A DNA stretch of 39,828 bases from CAJQQK01 sp051010015 (GCA_051010015.1 JBPCVZ010000323.1:1-39828); one strand, 5' to 3'. Counted from the first letter of the stretch, positions 16,480 through 25,653 are shown. The notes: generated by a model not told the origin, from the sequence alone. Program-made: numbers and translations.

Positions 16480-17643
16480 ATGGCAGGAATGTTGTGCCGT
16501 ACATGTCGCAGATTGACACCGGAAGCGGCGAATTGTCCCCGCTGTGGCAGTCTATCGGTCGTGCGACATCGAGAATTGATTTCGCTCAATATTGCCCATG
16601 TCGACTGCGATGCATTCTACGCGTCGGTGGAAAAGCGGGATGATCCGACGCTGGAAGATCGCGCCCTGATCATAGGTCACGCGGGCGGTCGCGGTGTTGT
16701 GACGACAGCCTGCTATCTCGCGCGCCAGTCGGGCGCGCGATCCGCCATGCCGATGTTCAAGGCCCTTGAACTGTGTCCAGACGCGGTCGTCATGCCGCCT
16801 GACATGGCCAAGTACAAGGAGGTCAGCAACCAGATCAGGGCGCTGTTTCTTCAGGCAACTGACAGTTTTGAGCCAGTTTCGATGGATGAAGCCTATCTCG
16901 ATTTGCGGCCCGAGCATGTTTCTGATGATCGGGTGCAGCCGGCCATCCTTCTGGCGCGATTGGCCCATGACGTCCGCACGCAGGTCGGCGTGACGATATC
17001 GGTCGGGCTGTCCTACAATAAATTCCTGGCCAAGCTGGCCTCGGATCTGGATAAGCCCGATGGCTATTCGGTGATCGGCCGTCGTGAAGCGCAGGATTTC
17101 TTGGCGCCATTACCGATCACCAAGATCAACGGCGTCGGGGCGGCAACGGCGCGGCGGTTGCGTGAGGCCGGTATCGAGACGATCGCCGACCTGCGCCAGA
17201 GACCGGAAGAAGAGCTGATTGCGTTGGTCGGTCGGTTCGGGCGTCGTCTGAGTGGCTACGCACGGGGGGTGGATGCACGAGAAATCTCGACGGGTCGGGG
17301 ATCAAAGAGCATCTCCGCCGAGACGACGTTCCGTACTGACACCGGCGATCCGGCGCGCCTGCGCGAGGTGGCGGAACGATTGTGCGAGCGTGTCGCCGTC
17401 CAGCTGCAGCGCAAAAGTATGAGTGGCGGCACGGTAGTGCTCAAGCTCAAGACTCATGATTTCAAGACATTGACCCGGAACCGGCAGCTGGCGCATCCGA
17501 CACAGAAAGCGGCGACGTTGCATGAGCAGGTCGCAGCCCTTATCGACAGCGTCGCTGATGGTCGCCAGTTCCGCCTGATCGGTGTCGGTGTCAGCGACAT
17601 TCGAGGTGCCGCAGAAGCAGATCCGCCTGACCTCTTTTCGTAG
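16480..17643 (+). CDS. dinB: DNA polymerase IV (DinB) with N-terminal zinc ribbon
   Basis: A 387-residue Y-family translesion polymerase. The palm carries Asp42/Asp44 in HVDCDAFYASVE and Asp136-Glu137 in SMDEAYLDL, so the catalytic acids are complete. The helix-hairpin-helix INGVGAATARRL and the little-finger domain follow, and the C-terminal DPPDLFS resembles a sliding-clamp binding peptide. The first 30 residues form a zinc ribbon, C6xxC9 and C19xxC22, absent from E. coli DinB (351 residues) and accounting for the extra length; this variant occurs in alphaproteobacteria. The ribosome binding site before ATG 16480 is weak. An imperfect SOS-like element lies upstream. Confidence 0.94.
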   Translation: MAGMLCRTCRRLTPEAANCPRCGSLSVVRHRELISLNIAHVDCDAFYASVEKRDDPTLEDRALIIGHAGGRGVVTTACYLARQSGARSAMPMFKALELCPDAVVMPPDMAKYKEVSNQIRALFLQATDSFEPVSMDEAYLDLRPEHVSDDRVQPAILLARLAHDVRTQVGVTISVGLSYNKFLAKLASDLDKPDGYSVIGRREAQDFLAPLPITKINGVGAATARRLREAGIETIADLRQRPEEELIALVGRFGRRLSGYARGVDAREISTGRGSKSISAETTFRTDTGDPARLREVAERLCERVAVQLQRKSMSGGTVVLKLKTHDFKTLTRNRQLAHPTQKAATLHEQVAALIDSVADGRQFRLIGVGVSDIRGAAEADPPDLFS

Positions 17644-17664
17644 TAACGCCTTCCAGTCGAGGCT

Positions 17665-18918
17665 TCAGATCAATCCCTCGCTGGCGACAGCGCGCAGCCG
17701 GGAGCGAAAGTTGGGATGCGCGATGGCGATGAGTGCGTCGGCACGTTCATGTACGGTGCGCCCATGCAATTCGGCGATGCCGTATTCGGTGACGACGACA
17801 TCGGCTTCGCTGCGCGCAGCGGTGACAATGCCCGCTTTGAAGCGTGGTACGATGCGCGACACGGTACCTTTGCGCGCCGTCGCTTCGAGCACGATGATAT
17901 TGCGCCCGCCCGGCGAGCGAATGCCGCCCCGCATGAAATCGCTTTGCCCGCCAATGACACCGACATGCGCATGACCGATCGTCTCTGAATTGACCTGGCC
18001 GGTAAGATCGATTTCCAGCGCCGAGTTGATCGCCATGAAGCGTGGTATTCGCGCGTGGACGGCATTGTCGTGGGTGTAGCGTGGAGAGCGGACTTCGAGG
18101 CCTTCGTTCTTGTGCGCCCATCGATAGAGCCTTGACGTGCCGAGCAAGGTCGCGGTGACGCACTTGTCCGTGTCGATTGGCTTGCGCGCATTGGTAATGA
18201 CGCCGGCATCGACGAGTTCCGCGACGCGGTCGCCGATTGTGCCGGAATGAACGCCGAGGTCGCGTTTGTCCGCCAGGCCTTCAAGCACCGCATCGGGGAG
18301 CGATCCGAGGCCGACCTCGAGCGTGTCACCGTCACTGATCAAGCGGGCGACATGGCCACTGATTTCTTTCTCGAGCGCCCGCGCCGGGCGCGAAGCAACC
18401 TCGACGGGCGGGCGAGAAACGTGAAGGATGTGATCGACGTCGGCCCGATCGATGGTGGTATCGCCATACGTCACGGGCAACTGGTCATTGATCTCGGCAA
18501 TGACCGTGCGCGCTTTCGCAATGGCTTCGGGCAGATAGTCGGCCATGAGTGAGAGATTGTAGTCGTCACCGTCGGGCGCCATGTGGTGCAGGACGCAATC
18601 GATCTGGAGCGCGCCCGTTGAAATCAGATCGGGAATGGCGCCATAGTTGATCGGCAGGACATCGAGGCCGTCGATCGCACCAAAGCGTCTGTTGGTCACG
18701 GATCCCCCAAGAGCGGTGATGCGCATGTGTTTTGCCAGCCGCTCGGCATCGATCGCGTCGGTGAGCGAGATGTTGAGCAGGCATGATGTGTCCGACGGAA
18801 TGTTTTCGAGCTGTGCCTCCAATTGGGCGAGGAGTTCGATCGGTTCCATGGCAACGCCCGGCCATGCCAGGCGGTCGCTTGGTCTGAGCAGCGCTGCAAA
18901 GTCGAGCGTTTCAGTCAT
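17665..18918 (-). CDS. Acetyl-CoA hydrolase/4-hydroxybutyrate CoA-transferase family protein lacking the usual catalytic Glu
   Basis: A 417-residue protein of the class I CoA-transferase family (Cat2/AbfT/Ach1 type). Landmarks include the N-terminal domain LLNISLTDAID, the glycine-rich VGLGSLPDAVLEGL, and the C-terminal GGQSDFMRGG and VVVTEYGIAELHGRT. In the family the loop after the glycine-rich strand reads HTEM or similar and supplies the glutamate that forms the CoA thioester. Here it reads HSGT (residues 224-227), so glycine replaces it. ATG at 18918 overlaps the enoyl-CoA hydratase stop by 8 bases (ATGACTGA), so the two are coupled. It may be a hydrolase or have lost transferase chemistry. 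It converges on dinB. Confidence 0.85.
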   Translation of the reverse strand: MTETLDFAALLRPSDRLAWPGVAMEPIELLAQLEAQLENIPSDTSCLLNISLTDAIDAERLAKHMRITALGGSVTNRRFGAIDGLDVLPINYGAIPDLISTGALQIDCVLHHMAPDGDDYNLSLMADYLPEAIAKARTVIAEINDQLPVTYGDTTIDRADVDHILHVSRPPVEVASRPARALEKEISGHVARLISDGDTLEVGLGSLPDAVLEGLADKRDLGVHSGTIGDRVAELVDAGVITNARKPIDTDKCVTATLLGTSRLYRWAHKNEGLEVRSPRYTHDNAVHARIPRFMAINSALEIDLTGQVNSETIGHAHVGVIGGQSDFMRGGIRSPGGRNIIVLEATARKGTVSRIVPRFKAGIVTAARSEADVVVTEYGIAELHGRTVHERADALIAIAHPNFRSRLRAVASEGLI

Positions 18919-19669
18919 AGTTCGGTTGCCGTTTCTCGCGGAAGGCAGCGACACCCTCGGTGAAGTGGGAGCTCGCTCGGACGCTGTCGCCAAGTTGCTG
19001 TTCGCTCGCCTCACGGCTCTGGGCGAATTCGGCGATGCCGGCGCTGATCTGTTGCTTCACGGCCTGCACGGCGGATGGGCTGTTGGAGGCGATGGCCTGC
19101 GCGGTCTGCAATGCGTCATCAAGCAAACTGTCGGGGGACGTGACGCGGTTGATCAGGTTCAGGTGGGCGGCGGTGTTGGCATCAACCAACCGGCCGGTCA
19201 GGATCAGATCCATCGCGTGGACATAGCCGATCTGTTGGACCAGCTTCACCGTTGCGCCTCCAAACGGATAGATCGACCATTTGACTTCGGGTAGGCCGAA
19301 GCGCGCGTGGTCGGCGGCAACTCGGATATCCGTTGCAAGGAGCAGTTCGACGCCCCCGCCGGCGCAATCGCCGTTGATGGCTGCAATGATCGGTTTGGCA
19401 TAGGCCGACGTCTTGAGCAGTGCGCGGTTGATCAGTTTTGCGATGTCTTCGCTGGCGGAGAGATCACCACCAATGTCCGCGCCGGCGCAAAAGGCTCTGT
19501 CGCCAGCACCGGTCAACACGATCGTGCGGCACGCATCATCCGCTTCGAGTCGATCCCAGGTTTCACCGAGTATTCGCAGGTCATCGCGTGACATGGCGTT
19601 GCGTTTGGCCTGATTGTCGATTGTGATCAGCGCGATATGCCGCGCCGGTTCGGTTATGTTGAGAGGCAC
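18911..19669 (-). CDS. Enoyl-CoA hydratase/isomerase family protein
   Basis: A 252-residue crotonase. The oxyanion-hole segments AFCAGADIGG and NGDCAGGGVEL are present, and both catalytic acids are in place: Glu108 in GGGVELLLA and Glu128 in GLPEVKW. It can therefore hydrate a 2-enoyl-CoA, though crotonase substrates vary widely. The start is GTG at 19669, preceded by AGGAAA. It forms a translationally coupled pair with the CoA-transferase-family gene and is divergent from the acyl-CoA synthetase operon, suggesting a common acyl-CoA catabolic route. Confidence 0.92.
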   Translation of the reverse strand: MPLNITEPARHIALITIDNQAKRNAMSRDDLRILGETWDRLEADDACRTIVLTGAGDRAFCAGADIGGDLSASEDIAKLINRALLKTSAYAKPIIAAINGDCAGGGVELLLATDIRVAADHARFGLPEVKWSIYPFGGATVKLVQQIGYVHAMDLILTGRLVDANTAAHLNLINRVTSPDSLLDDALQTAQAIASNSPSAVQAVKQQISAGIAEFAQSREASEQQLGDSVRASSHFTEGVAAFREKRQPNYD

Positions 19670-19795
19670 GTCGGTTTCCTGTCCCGTGATGATGCCGCGT
19701 TGTTGCCAGTGTCACCGGCGCGTTGCTATAGGTTGGAGGGCGCCCGATACAGGCGTCCACCGCGAAATCTAACACTGTATATCAGCCGGTTGCAC

Positions 19796-21412
19796 ATGAG
19801 GGCACCTTTCAGCCGTACAGCTTTCGACCTGCTTGCCGAGCAGGCGGCAGTGGCGCCGCATCATGACGCGGTGATGTCGGCCGCCGGGCAGCTCTCCTAC
19901 GGCAATTTGCGCGATCGTGCGCGGCATGTGGCGGGATACCTGCGAGAGGCTGGCGTCAAGCGGGGCGACCGGATCGGTTTGCTCGCCAACAACCGGGCTG
20001 AGTGGCTCGAGATTTTTTTTGGCATCGCGGCGCTGGGCGCGGTCGTCGTGCCGTTCAGTACCTGGTCGACCACCCACGAGTTGGCATTTCTGCTGGACGA
20101 TTCTGAAGTATCATGGATGTTCACGATCGCCGCGTTCGGAGACCGCCGGTTCGGCGAGGACATTGTTCAGTTGGCCGCGACGGGCCGGTCGCAGCATCTC
20201 AAACATGTTGTGTTGATCGACGACGACAGTGCCAGCCCGCCCGGGCATGGCGCGATCGCCTATCGCGATGTTGCAGGATCGCTGCCCATCGATGACGTGC
20301 TGCCCGGCGAAGGGGCGAGCGCCAACGATATCTTGACGATACTTTATACGTCGGGTTCGAGCAGTCGGCCGAAGGCGGTGCCGCTCGATCATTACGCGGC
20401 GATCGAAAACGGGTTCAATATCGGCCGGCGCCAGGGCCTTCGCGGCTCGGACCGGGTCCTGCTGTCGATCCCGCTGTTCTGGTCCTATGGCGCGGTGAAC
20501 GCGCTGCCTGCCATCCTATCTCACGGCGCAACGATGGTCCTGCAAAGCCATTTCGAGCCGACTGGTGCGCTCGATTTGATCGAAGCGCATCAGTGCACCG
20601 CGATCTATACCCTGCCGGCCATGACCAATGCGCTTGTAGCCAACGAAGCCTTTCGGCCTGAGCGAACAGAGTCCTTGCGCACCGGCGTCACGATCGGGGC
20701 GCCGCAGGATATTATCAAGGCAGCGAATGAACTTGGCGCTTCGGAGATGTGCAACATCTACGGTGGGACGGAGAACTACGGTAACTGCTGCGTGACCCCT
20801 CATCATTGGCCGCTCGAGCAGCGGGCGGTGTGCCAAGGGCCGCCATTGCCTGGCGTGCATGTGCGCATTCGCGATCCCGAGTCAGGTGGATTGCTTGCGC
20901 CCGGCCAGGTTGGAAGCATTGAAGTCAAAGGCTATCTGACACGCGGCTATGCCGGCCAGAGCAGCCGGTTCAATGCCGAGACGTTCACGGATGACGGCTA
21001 TTTCCGAACCGGCGATCTCGGTGCAATGGGTGAAGATGGGGCCATGCGGTTCGCCGGTCGCAGCTCCGAAATGATCAAGCGTTCCGGCATAAACGTGTCG
21101 CCGAGCGAGGTCGAGGAAGTCCTGCAGAACCATCCAGGTGTCGGGCTGGCCGCAGTAACCGGCGTTGACGACGCCGACCGCGGCGAGATTATCGTGGCTT
21201 ATGTGACGGTCGAGAATGACGGTTCAGCTGACCCGGATGACATTTTGGCATTCTGCAAAGAGCATTTGTCGCGCTACAAGATACCGGATCACCTGGTTGT
21301 CACGGAGACGCTGCCGTTGACCGTGACCGGCAAGGTGATGCGTCGTGAGTTGAAGACGCTTGCGACGAACGCATTCAGCGCCGGCTCGGGTGCCGGACAA
21401 TCGGGAGAATAA
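19796..21412 (+). CDS. AMP-forming acyl-CoA synthetase (class I adenylate-forming enzyme)
   Basis: A 538-residue ANL-superfamily ligase that would activate a carboxylic acid to its CoA thioester through an acyl-adenylate. Seen are the P-loop LYTSGSSSRPKA (residues 184-194), NIYGGTENYG, the hinge GYFRTGDLGAM, the A8 loop SGINVSPSEVEE and the catalytic lysine in PLTVTGKVMRRE. The frame extends upstream to 19637 into the divergent hydratase gene; ATG at 19796 is the first sensible start, though its ribosome binding site is weak. Its stop overlaps the next gene's ATG by one base. The substrate is not predictable. Confidence 0.9.
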   Translation: MRAPFSRTAFDLLAEQAAVAPHHDAVMSAAGQLSYGNLRDRARHVAGYLREAGVKRGDRIGLLANNRAEWLEIFFGIAALGAVVVPFSTWSTTHELAFLLDDSEVSWMFTIAAFGDRRFGEDIVQLAATGRSQHLKHVVLIDDDSASPPGHGAIAYRDVAGSLPIDDVLPGEGASANDILTILYTSGSSSRPKAVPLDHYAAIENGFNIGRRQGLRGSDRVLLSIPLFWSYGAVNALPAILSHGATMVLQSHFEPTGALDLIEAHQCTAIYTLPAMTNALVANEAFRPERTESLRTGVTIGAPQDIIKAANELGASEMCNIYGGTENYGNCCVTPHHWPLEQRAVCQGPPLPGVHVRIRDPESGGLLAPGQVGSIEVKGYLTRGYAGQSSRFNAETFTDDGYFRTGDLGAMGEDGAMRFAGRSSEMIKRSGINVSPSEVEEVLQNHPGVGLAAVTGVDDADRGEIIVAYVTVENDGSADPDDILAFCKEHLSRYKIPDHLVVTETLPLTVTGKVMRRELKTLATNAFSAGSGAGQSGE

Positions 21413-22395
21413 TGATGCGCGCACTGCTTTGCCGCGAACTGGGCGACATCGCAAACCTATCCGTGGGCGAAACCGCAAGCCCGCCGATGACCGCCGATGA
21501 CGTGCGGATTGGTGTCAAGGCATCGGGTGTGAACTTCCCGGACATCTTGATGGTGGAGGGCAAGTATCAGGTCAAACCCGCCCTGCCGTTCGTGCCCGGC
21601 CTCGAAGCGGCCGGCGAGGTGCTCGAAGTTGGTGCCAACGTTGGCGGCCACGTCAAGGTTGGCGATCGGGTGATGGCGTTTGCGCGCCATGCCGGCACCC
21701 ATGCCGAGGAGGTTGTCGTCCAGGGTGGGATCGCGACACCCATACCGGATGCGATGGACTATGTGACGGCGGCGGCGTTTCCGGTCGTCTACGGCACGGC
21801 TCACTTTGCGCTCGACTATCGCGGCAACCTCAAGGCCGGCGAGACGCTGCTGGTGCTCGGCGCGGCCGGTGGCGTTGGCCTCGCCGCGGTCGAGGTCGGC
21901 AAGATGCTCGGTGCGCGCGTGATCGCGGCGGCCAGCAGTGCTGAGAAGCTCGAGCAGGCGCGCCTGCATGGTGCCGATGAATTGGTCAATTATCGTGAAG
22001 GCAGTTTGCGCGACCAGGTGAAGGCGCTGACAGACGACAAAGGCGTCGATGTCGTCTTCGATCCGGTCGGCGGTGACGGCTTTACCCAGGCGGTGCGCTG
22101 CATCGGATGGGAAGGCCGGATTCTGGTGATTGGCTTTGCTTCGGGCGATATCCCCAAGGTGGCGGCCAATATGATCCTGGTGAAGAATTTTTCGGTGGTT
22201 GGCGTGGTCTTCGGCGAGCACAGTTCGCGTTATCCGGATGATAGCCGTTTGCGGCTGGGCCGCTTGCTGGAGATTTGGGGCAAAGGGGCGCTGAAGCCCG
22301 AGGTCATGCAGACCTATCCGCTGGACCGGGCCGCCGAGGGTCTCGCAATGATTGCCAACCGACGTGTCATGGGCAAATTGGTTATAGAGATCTAA
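21412..22395 (+). CDS. NAD(P)H:quinone oxidoreductase-like MDR dehydrogenase
   Basis: A 327-residue medium-chain reductase of the zinc-free quinone oxidoreductase group. It has the GroES-like part with GVNFPDILMVEGKYQ and PFVPGLEAAGEV, and the Rossmann motif LGAAGGVGLAAVEVGKMLGARVIAA. The cysteines that bind structural or catalytic zinc are missing, as in the QOR family. Either of two adjacent ATG codons (21412, 21415) may be used, with GGGAG upstream. It overlaps the acyl-CoA synthetase stop by one base and forms an operon with it. Such proteins reduce quinones or act as enoyl-CoA/enoyl-ester reductases; the latter would suit this context. Confidence 0.9.
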   Translation: MMRALLCRELGDIANLSVGETASPPMTADDVRIGVKASGVNFPDILMVEGKYQVKPALPFVPGLEAAGEVLEVGANVGGHVKVGDRVMAFARHAGTHAEEVVVQGGIATPIPDAMDYVTAAAFPVVYGTAHFALDYRGNLKAGETLLVLGAAGGVGLAAVEVGKMLGARVIAAASSAEKLEQARLHGADELVNYREGSLRDQVKALTDDKGVDVVFDPVGGDGFTQAVRCIGWEGRILVIGFASGDIPKVAANMILVKNFSVVGVVFGEHSSRYPDDSRLRLGRLLEIWGKGALKPEVMQTYPLDRAAEGLAMIANRRVMGKLVIEI

Positions 22396-22434
22396 GACGT
22401 CTCGGCAGCGAGGTGCGAGACTTCCCGACCAAAC

Positions 22435-23757
22435 TTACGGTAGTGGGGTCACCGGTTGCTCGAAGGTGCCCCGCGGGCGGATCACCTTTGGCTCGACACC
22501 GTCATCGACCAGGATCTCTGCCGGCATCGGATGGCTGAGGAAGCCGACGGGGCTGGCAGTGAGGCCGTATGCGCCGGATTGCTGGACGGCGATCAGGTCC
22601 CCAGGCTTGACATGGGGCATCGCGACCTTGCGGCCGAGCGTATCGAGCGGTGTACATAGGGGACCGACAACGACCTGGGTCGTGTCATGAAGCGGTGCCT
22701 CCATGTTGTTCGCGAGGACGATCGGATAGTCTTTTTTGATGACCTGGCCGAGATTGCCCGATGCTGCCAGGTGATGATGCATGCCGCCGTCGAGGATGAC
22801 GAATGTCGATCCACGGGATTCTTTCACGCTCAGGACGCGGGTGAGGTAGACCCCGCCGGGGCCGGCAAGGAAACGGCCGGGCTCGAGAATGAATTTCGCG
22901 CCGTGAAGCCCCGGGCGTTTTGCCGCTTCGTCAAACATCTTCGGTGCGTGGGCGCGGATGACATCGAGGTCGAGTGGCTTGTCACCGGCGAAATAGGGAA
23001 TGCCCAGGCCGCCACCCAGGTCAACCGTCTTGACGGGCTGGCCAGTGCGATCGGCCATGCGGCAGGCGAGGTTGATGCCGTGGGCCCACTGATCCAGCAG
23101 CGTTTCGGCGTTGAGGCCCTGTGTGCCGGCGAACAGGTGGACGCCTGTCAGGTCCAGGCTGGGTTGTGCAGTGATATGATCGATGACTCGGTCAGAGATT
23201 TCCTCATCGAATCCGAATTGCGTTGGTTTGCCACCCATGCGCATCGAGCCACCCTGGGCGGCGCTGACAGGATTGATGCGCAATGCCACCGGCACCCGAC
23301 GCCCAAGCTTCTGGGCGATGGCGCAGACCAGGGCGATTTCTTCCTCTGTCTCCAGGTGGATTTCGCCAATGCCATTGGAGAGCACATAGTCGAGTTCTTC
23401 CGGGGTCTTGCCGGGGCCGGCGAACAGGATGCGTTCGGGTGAGCCGCCGGCCTTTCGGGCGCGCACGTATTCTGCGGCCGACGCGATTTCGAGGCCCGCG
23501 CCTTCTTCGACGAAAATACGTATCACATCGACATTCGGGTTCGCCTTGACTGAAAAATATACGTCGACACGATCGCCTACCGCGTCTCGCAAGTCGCTTA
23601 GCTGCGAGCGGAATTTCGCGGCCTCGTATACGTAGGACGGCGTGCCATAGGCTTCGGCCAGCTCAGACGCGCGGCGTCCTCCAACGGCAAGCTCGACCTT
23701 ACCCGCGTTGTTGGTTTTCCCAGGCAGTTGCACTGCCGTCGTGGTGATCGTGGACAT
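22435..23757 (-). CDS. Fold-III PLP-dependent decarboxylase, exosortase-A-associated/BtrK-like
   Basis: A 440-residue enzyme of the ornithine/diaminopimelate decarboxylase fold. The PLP lysine is Lys71 in YFSVKANPN. The barrel has the variant motif VHLFAGTQ (in place of the usual HIGSQ), the phosphate-binding DLGGGLGIPYF, a catalytic cysteine in VGPLCTPLDTLG, and GAYGLTASPVGFLSHP at the C-terminus. This set matches, as I recall it, the 'pyridoxal-dependent decarboxylase, exosortase A system-associated' family and its relative BtrK, which decarboxylates glutamyl bound to an acyl carrier protein. ATG at 23757 lies three bases after the ligase stop. It is the last gene of the cluster, so the probable substrate is an amino acid held on the neighbouring carrier protein. 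A free amino acid substrate is the alternative. Confidence 0.88.
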   Translation of the reverse strand: MSTITTTAVQLPGKTNNAGKVELAVGGRRASELAEAYGTPSYVYEAAKFRSQLSDLRDAVGDRVDVYFSVKANPNVDVIRIFVEEGAGLEIASAAEYVRARKAGGSPERILFAGPGKTPEELDYVLSNGIGEIHLETEEEIALVCAIAQKLGRRVPVALRINPVSAAQGGSMRMGGKPTQFGFDEEISDRVIDHITAQPSLDLTGVHLFAGTQGLNAETLLDQWAHGINLACRMADRTGQPVKTVDLGGGLGIPYFAGDKPLDLDVIRAHAPKMFDEAAKRPGLHGAKFILEPGRFLAGPGGVYLTRVLSVKESRGSTFVILDGGMHHHLAASGNLGQVIKKDYPIVLANNMEAPLHDTTQVVVGPLCTPLDTLGRKVAMPHVKPGDLIAVQQSGAYGLTASPVGFLSHPMPAEILVDDGVEPKVIRPRGTFEQPVTPLP

Positions 23758-23760
23758 GGT

Positions 23761-25344
23761 TTAAACGGTTTCCTTGCGTGCCGTGCGTTCGGCAACGAGT
23801 GCCTTGTAGTCGACTTTTCCGTTTGGCGAGACGGGCAAGGCGTCCACCAACTCGATGTCGCGTGGCACCATGTAGGCGGGTAGGGCGCTGGCGCATTGCG
23901 CAAGCACATCCTGGATGGACGGCTTGGCGCCGGCTGCAACAGCGACCGCATGGACGATCTGCCCGACGACCGGGTCAGGCAAGCCGATGACAGCGACCTG
24001 ACCAAAATGCCCGCTGCCCATCAAGTGCTCCTCGACCTCGGTCGGACTGATGCGATAGCCGGAAGATTTGATCATCGCGTCGTTGCGGGCGACAAAATAC
24101 AGGAATCCATCGTCGTCTTGGCGAACGAGATCGCCGGAGACGCAAACCAGATCGGCACCTTCGAGCGGATCGCGCAGGGGATTAGGGCGAATGACCTTGG
24201 CGGTTTCCTCCGGGCGGCGCCAATAGCCCATCGATACGGTCGGGCCGCGATGAACGAGAATGCCTGCTTCGCCAGGCCCCGCGCGCGCTCCCTCGGCATT
24301 GAGCACGAAGATTTCGCATTCGGGAATGGCCTTGCCGATCGATGTCGGGCGGCGGTCAAGCTCTTCCGGAGGCAGGTAGGTTGATCGGAACGCTTCCGTC
24401 AGGCCGTACATCAGGAAGATGTTCGTGGTTGGAAGCAATTCTCGCAGGCGCCCGACCGTTTCCGTCGGTACGGCGCCACCGGTATTAGTAATGTAACGCA
24501 GCGCCGATAGATCAGACTTGGCGATCCGCTTTGCCGACTTCGCGATGATCGCCCAGATCGTCGGGACGCCGGCGAAACCGGTGATCCGTTGCTTTGCCAG
24601 CGTGTCGACAATTTCATTGCCAAACCGGAAGTTCAGCAGGACCAACGTGGCGCCTTGCTCCATGGCGGTCAGAAGCTGGTTGAGGCCATAGTCGAAGCTG
24701 AACGGCAGCACCGACAGCAGGCGGTCCTGCGGCGTGATGCCGAGATAGGTTCGCACGATCCGCGTGCCAGCCAACAGGTTGCGGTGGCTGAGCATGACGC
24801 CCTTGGGACGTCCGGTCGAACCTGACGTGTAGAGAATGGCGGCGAGGTCTTCTCCGATAGCACGACATGTTCCTGGCAGCTGCGCGGGTCCCTCGAAGGC
24901 AAGTGGGACCAGCCGCATGTCAGTGTCATCAGTGCAGTCGTCGACGAGCAGGACCCCCATCAGACTGTGAACGTCGCCAAGCTCGCCTTTCAAAGCGTTC
25001 CACGAGCGACTGTCTGTAATCAGGAAGCGGGCTTCGCAATCGGCTACGATGTGCCGTACTTGCTGGGCGCGCAGCAGGCTGTTGATCGGTACGATTACGC
25101 CGTCAGCGCGGCTCGTGCCGAAAATAGCCCAGCACTCCGCGAAGGTTTTGGGAAGAAAAACTGCAACGCGATCGCCGCGCTGCAGCCCGAGCCTCGTTAG
25201 GACACCGGCACAACGCGTGCTTGCCTGCAACAGATCGTCGTGACTGTAGCTCTTGCCGTGGTCGACAATGGCTTGTTTACCAGGCAATCGCGCTGTTGAT
25301 TGGAGCAGGTCGTGCAGTAGATAAGGGCCATTGAGTTCAGGCAC
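23761..25344 (-). CDS. AMP-forming ligase, exosortase-A-associated type, probable amino acid:ACP ligase
   Basis: A 527-residue adenylate-forming enzyme. It shows the P-loop LYTSGSTGRPKGV (171-183), FLMYGLTEAFRSTYL, the hinge SGDLVRQDDDGFLYFVARNDAMIKSSGYRISPTEVEE and the catalytic lysine in PVSPNGKVDYKAL. The segment LPFSFDYGLNQL places Asp218 where amino-acid-activating NRPS domains carry the aspartate that binds the substrate's amino group, which suggests an amino acid substrate. GTG at 25344 has GGAG upstream and overlaps the carrier protein gene by 8 bases, so the two are translationally coupled. The likely role is activation of an amino acid and its transfer to the carrier's phosphopantetheine. 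The substrate is inferred, not shown. Confidence 0.88.
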   Translation of the reverse strand: MPELNGPYLLHDLLQSTARLPGKQAIVDHGKSYSHDDLLQASTRCAGVLTRLGLQRGDRVAVFLPKTFAECWAIFGTSRADGVIVPINSLLRAQQVRHIVADCEARFLITDSRSWNALKGELGDVHSLMGVLLVDDCTDDTDMRLVPLAFEGPAQLPGTCRAIGEDLAAILYTSGSTGRPKGVMLSHRNLLAGTRIVRTYLGITPQDRLLSVLPFSFDYGLNQLLTAMEQGATLVLLNFRFGNEIVDTLAKQRITGFAGVPTIWAIIAKSAKRIAKSDLSALRYITNTGGAVPTETVGRLRELLPTTNIFLMYGLTEAFRSTYLPPEELDRRPTSIGKAIPECEIFVLNAEGARAGPGEAGILVHRGPTVSMGYWRRPEETAKVIRPNPLRDPLEGADLVCVSGDLVRQDDDGFLYFVARNDAMIKSSGYRISPTEVEEHLMGSGHFGQVAVIGLPDPVVGQIVHAVAVAAGAKPSIQDVLAQCASALPAYMVPRDIELVDALPVSPNGKVDYKALVAERTARKETV

Positions 25345-25600
25345 GCTTGCTCTCCGCGAACCGGATCATTTCAGCGATTGTTTCGAAGTTTTCAGGCTCC
25401 ATGTCATCATCGTCGATTTCGAGGCCGAGTTCGTCCTCGAGAAAACCGACGACATCGAGTAAGCCCAGTGAGTCGATGGCGCCACTTTCAAACAGGGAAT
25501 CATCATCGCCGAGGTTCGCTGCCGCGACGAGTGGGAAGCGGCTTTCCACGAAGGCTCGGATCTGCTGGTCAAAGGGAATGCTAAACGGTACGCCGTCCAT
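25337..25600 (-). CDS. Acyl carrier protein
   Basis: An 87-residue acidic carrier protein. The phosphopantetheine attachment site is the serine in SGAIDSLGLLDVV (residue 44 from this start). Helix II continues as GFLEDELGLEIDDDDMEPENF, typical of ACPs, and the N-terminal helix QQIRAFVESRFP precedes it. The frame is open to ATG 25630, but ATG at 25600 has AAGGA upstream and the longer start has none. It overlaps the ligase gene by 8 bases. Because it is encoded between a GNAT-like protein and a ligase plus decarboxylase, it is probably a dedicated carrier rather than the fatty-acid AcpP. Confidence 0.9.
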   Translation of the reverse strand: MDGVPFSIPFDQQIRAFVESRFPLVAAANLGDDDSLFESGAIDSLGLLDVVGFLEDELGLEIDDDDMEPENFETIAEMIRFAESKRA

Positions 25601-25653
25601 CGTGCCTGTCCTTTTTTCTTCTTGCATCATTTATCGAGATTAGCGGGTTGTGG

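Noticed and set aside
22435..25344. A full exosortase/PEP-CTERM polysaccharide locus
   Set aside because: Only the associated ligase and decarboxylase types are present. No exosortase, glycosyltransferase, Wza/Wzc-like or PEP-CTERM protein is found in the window.
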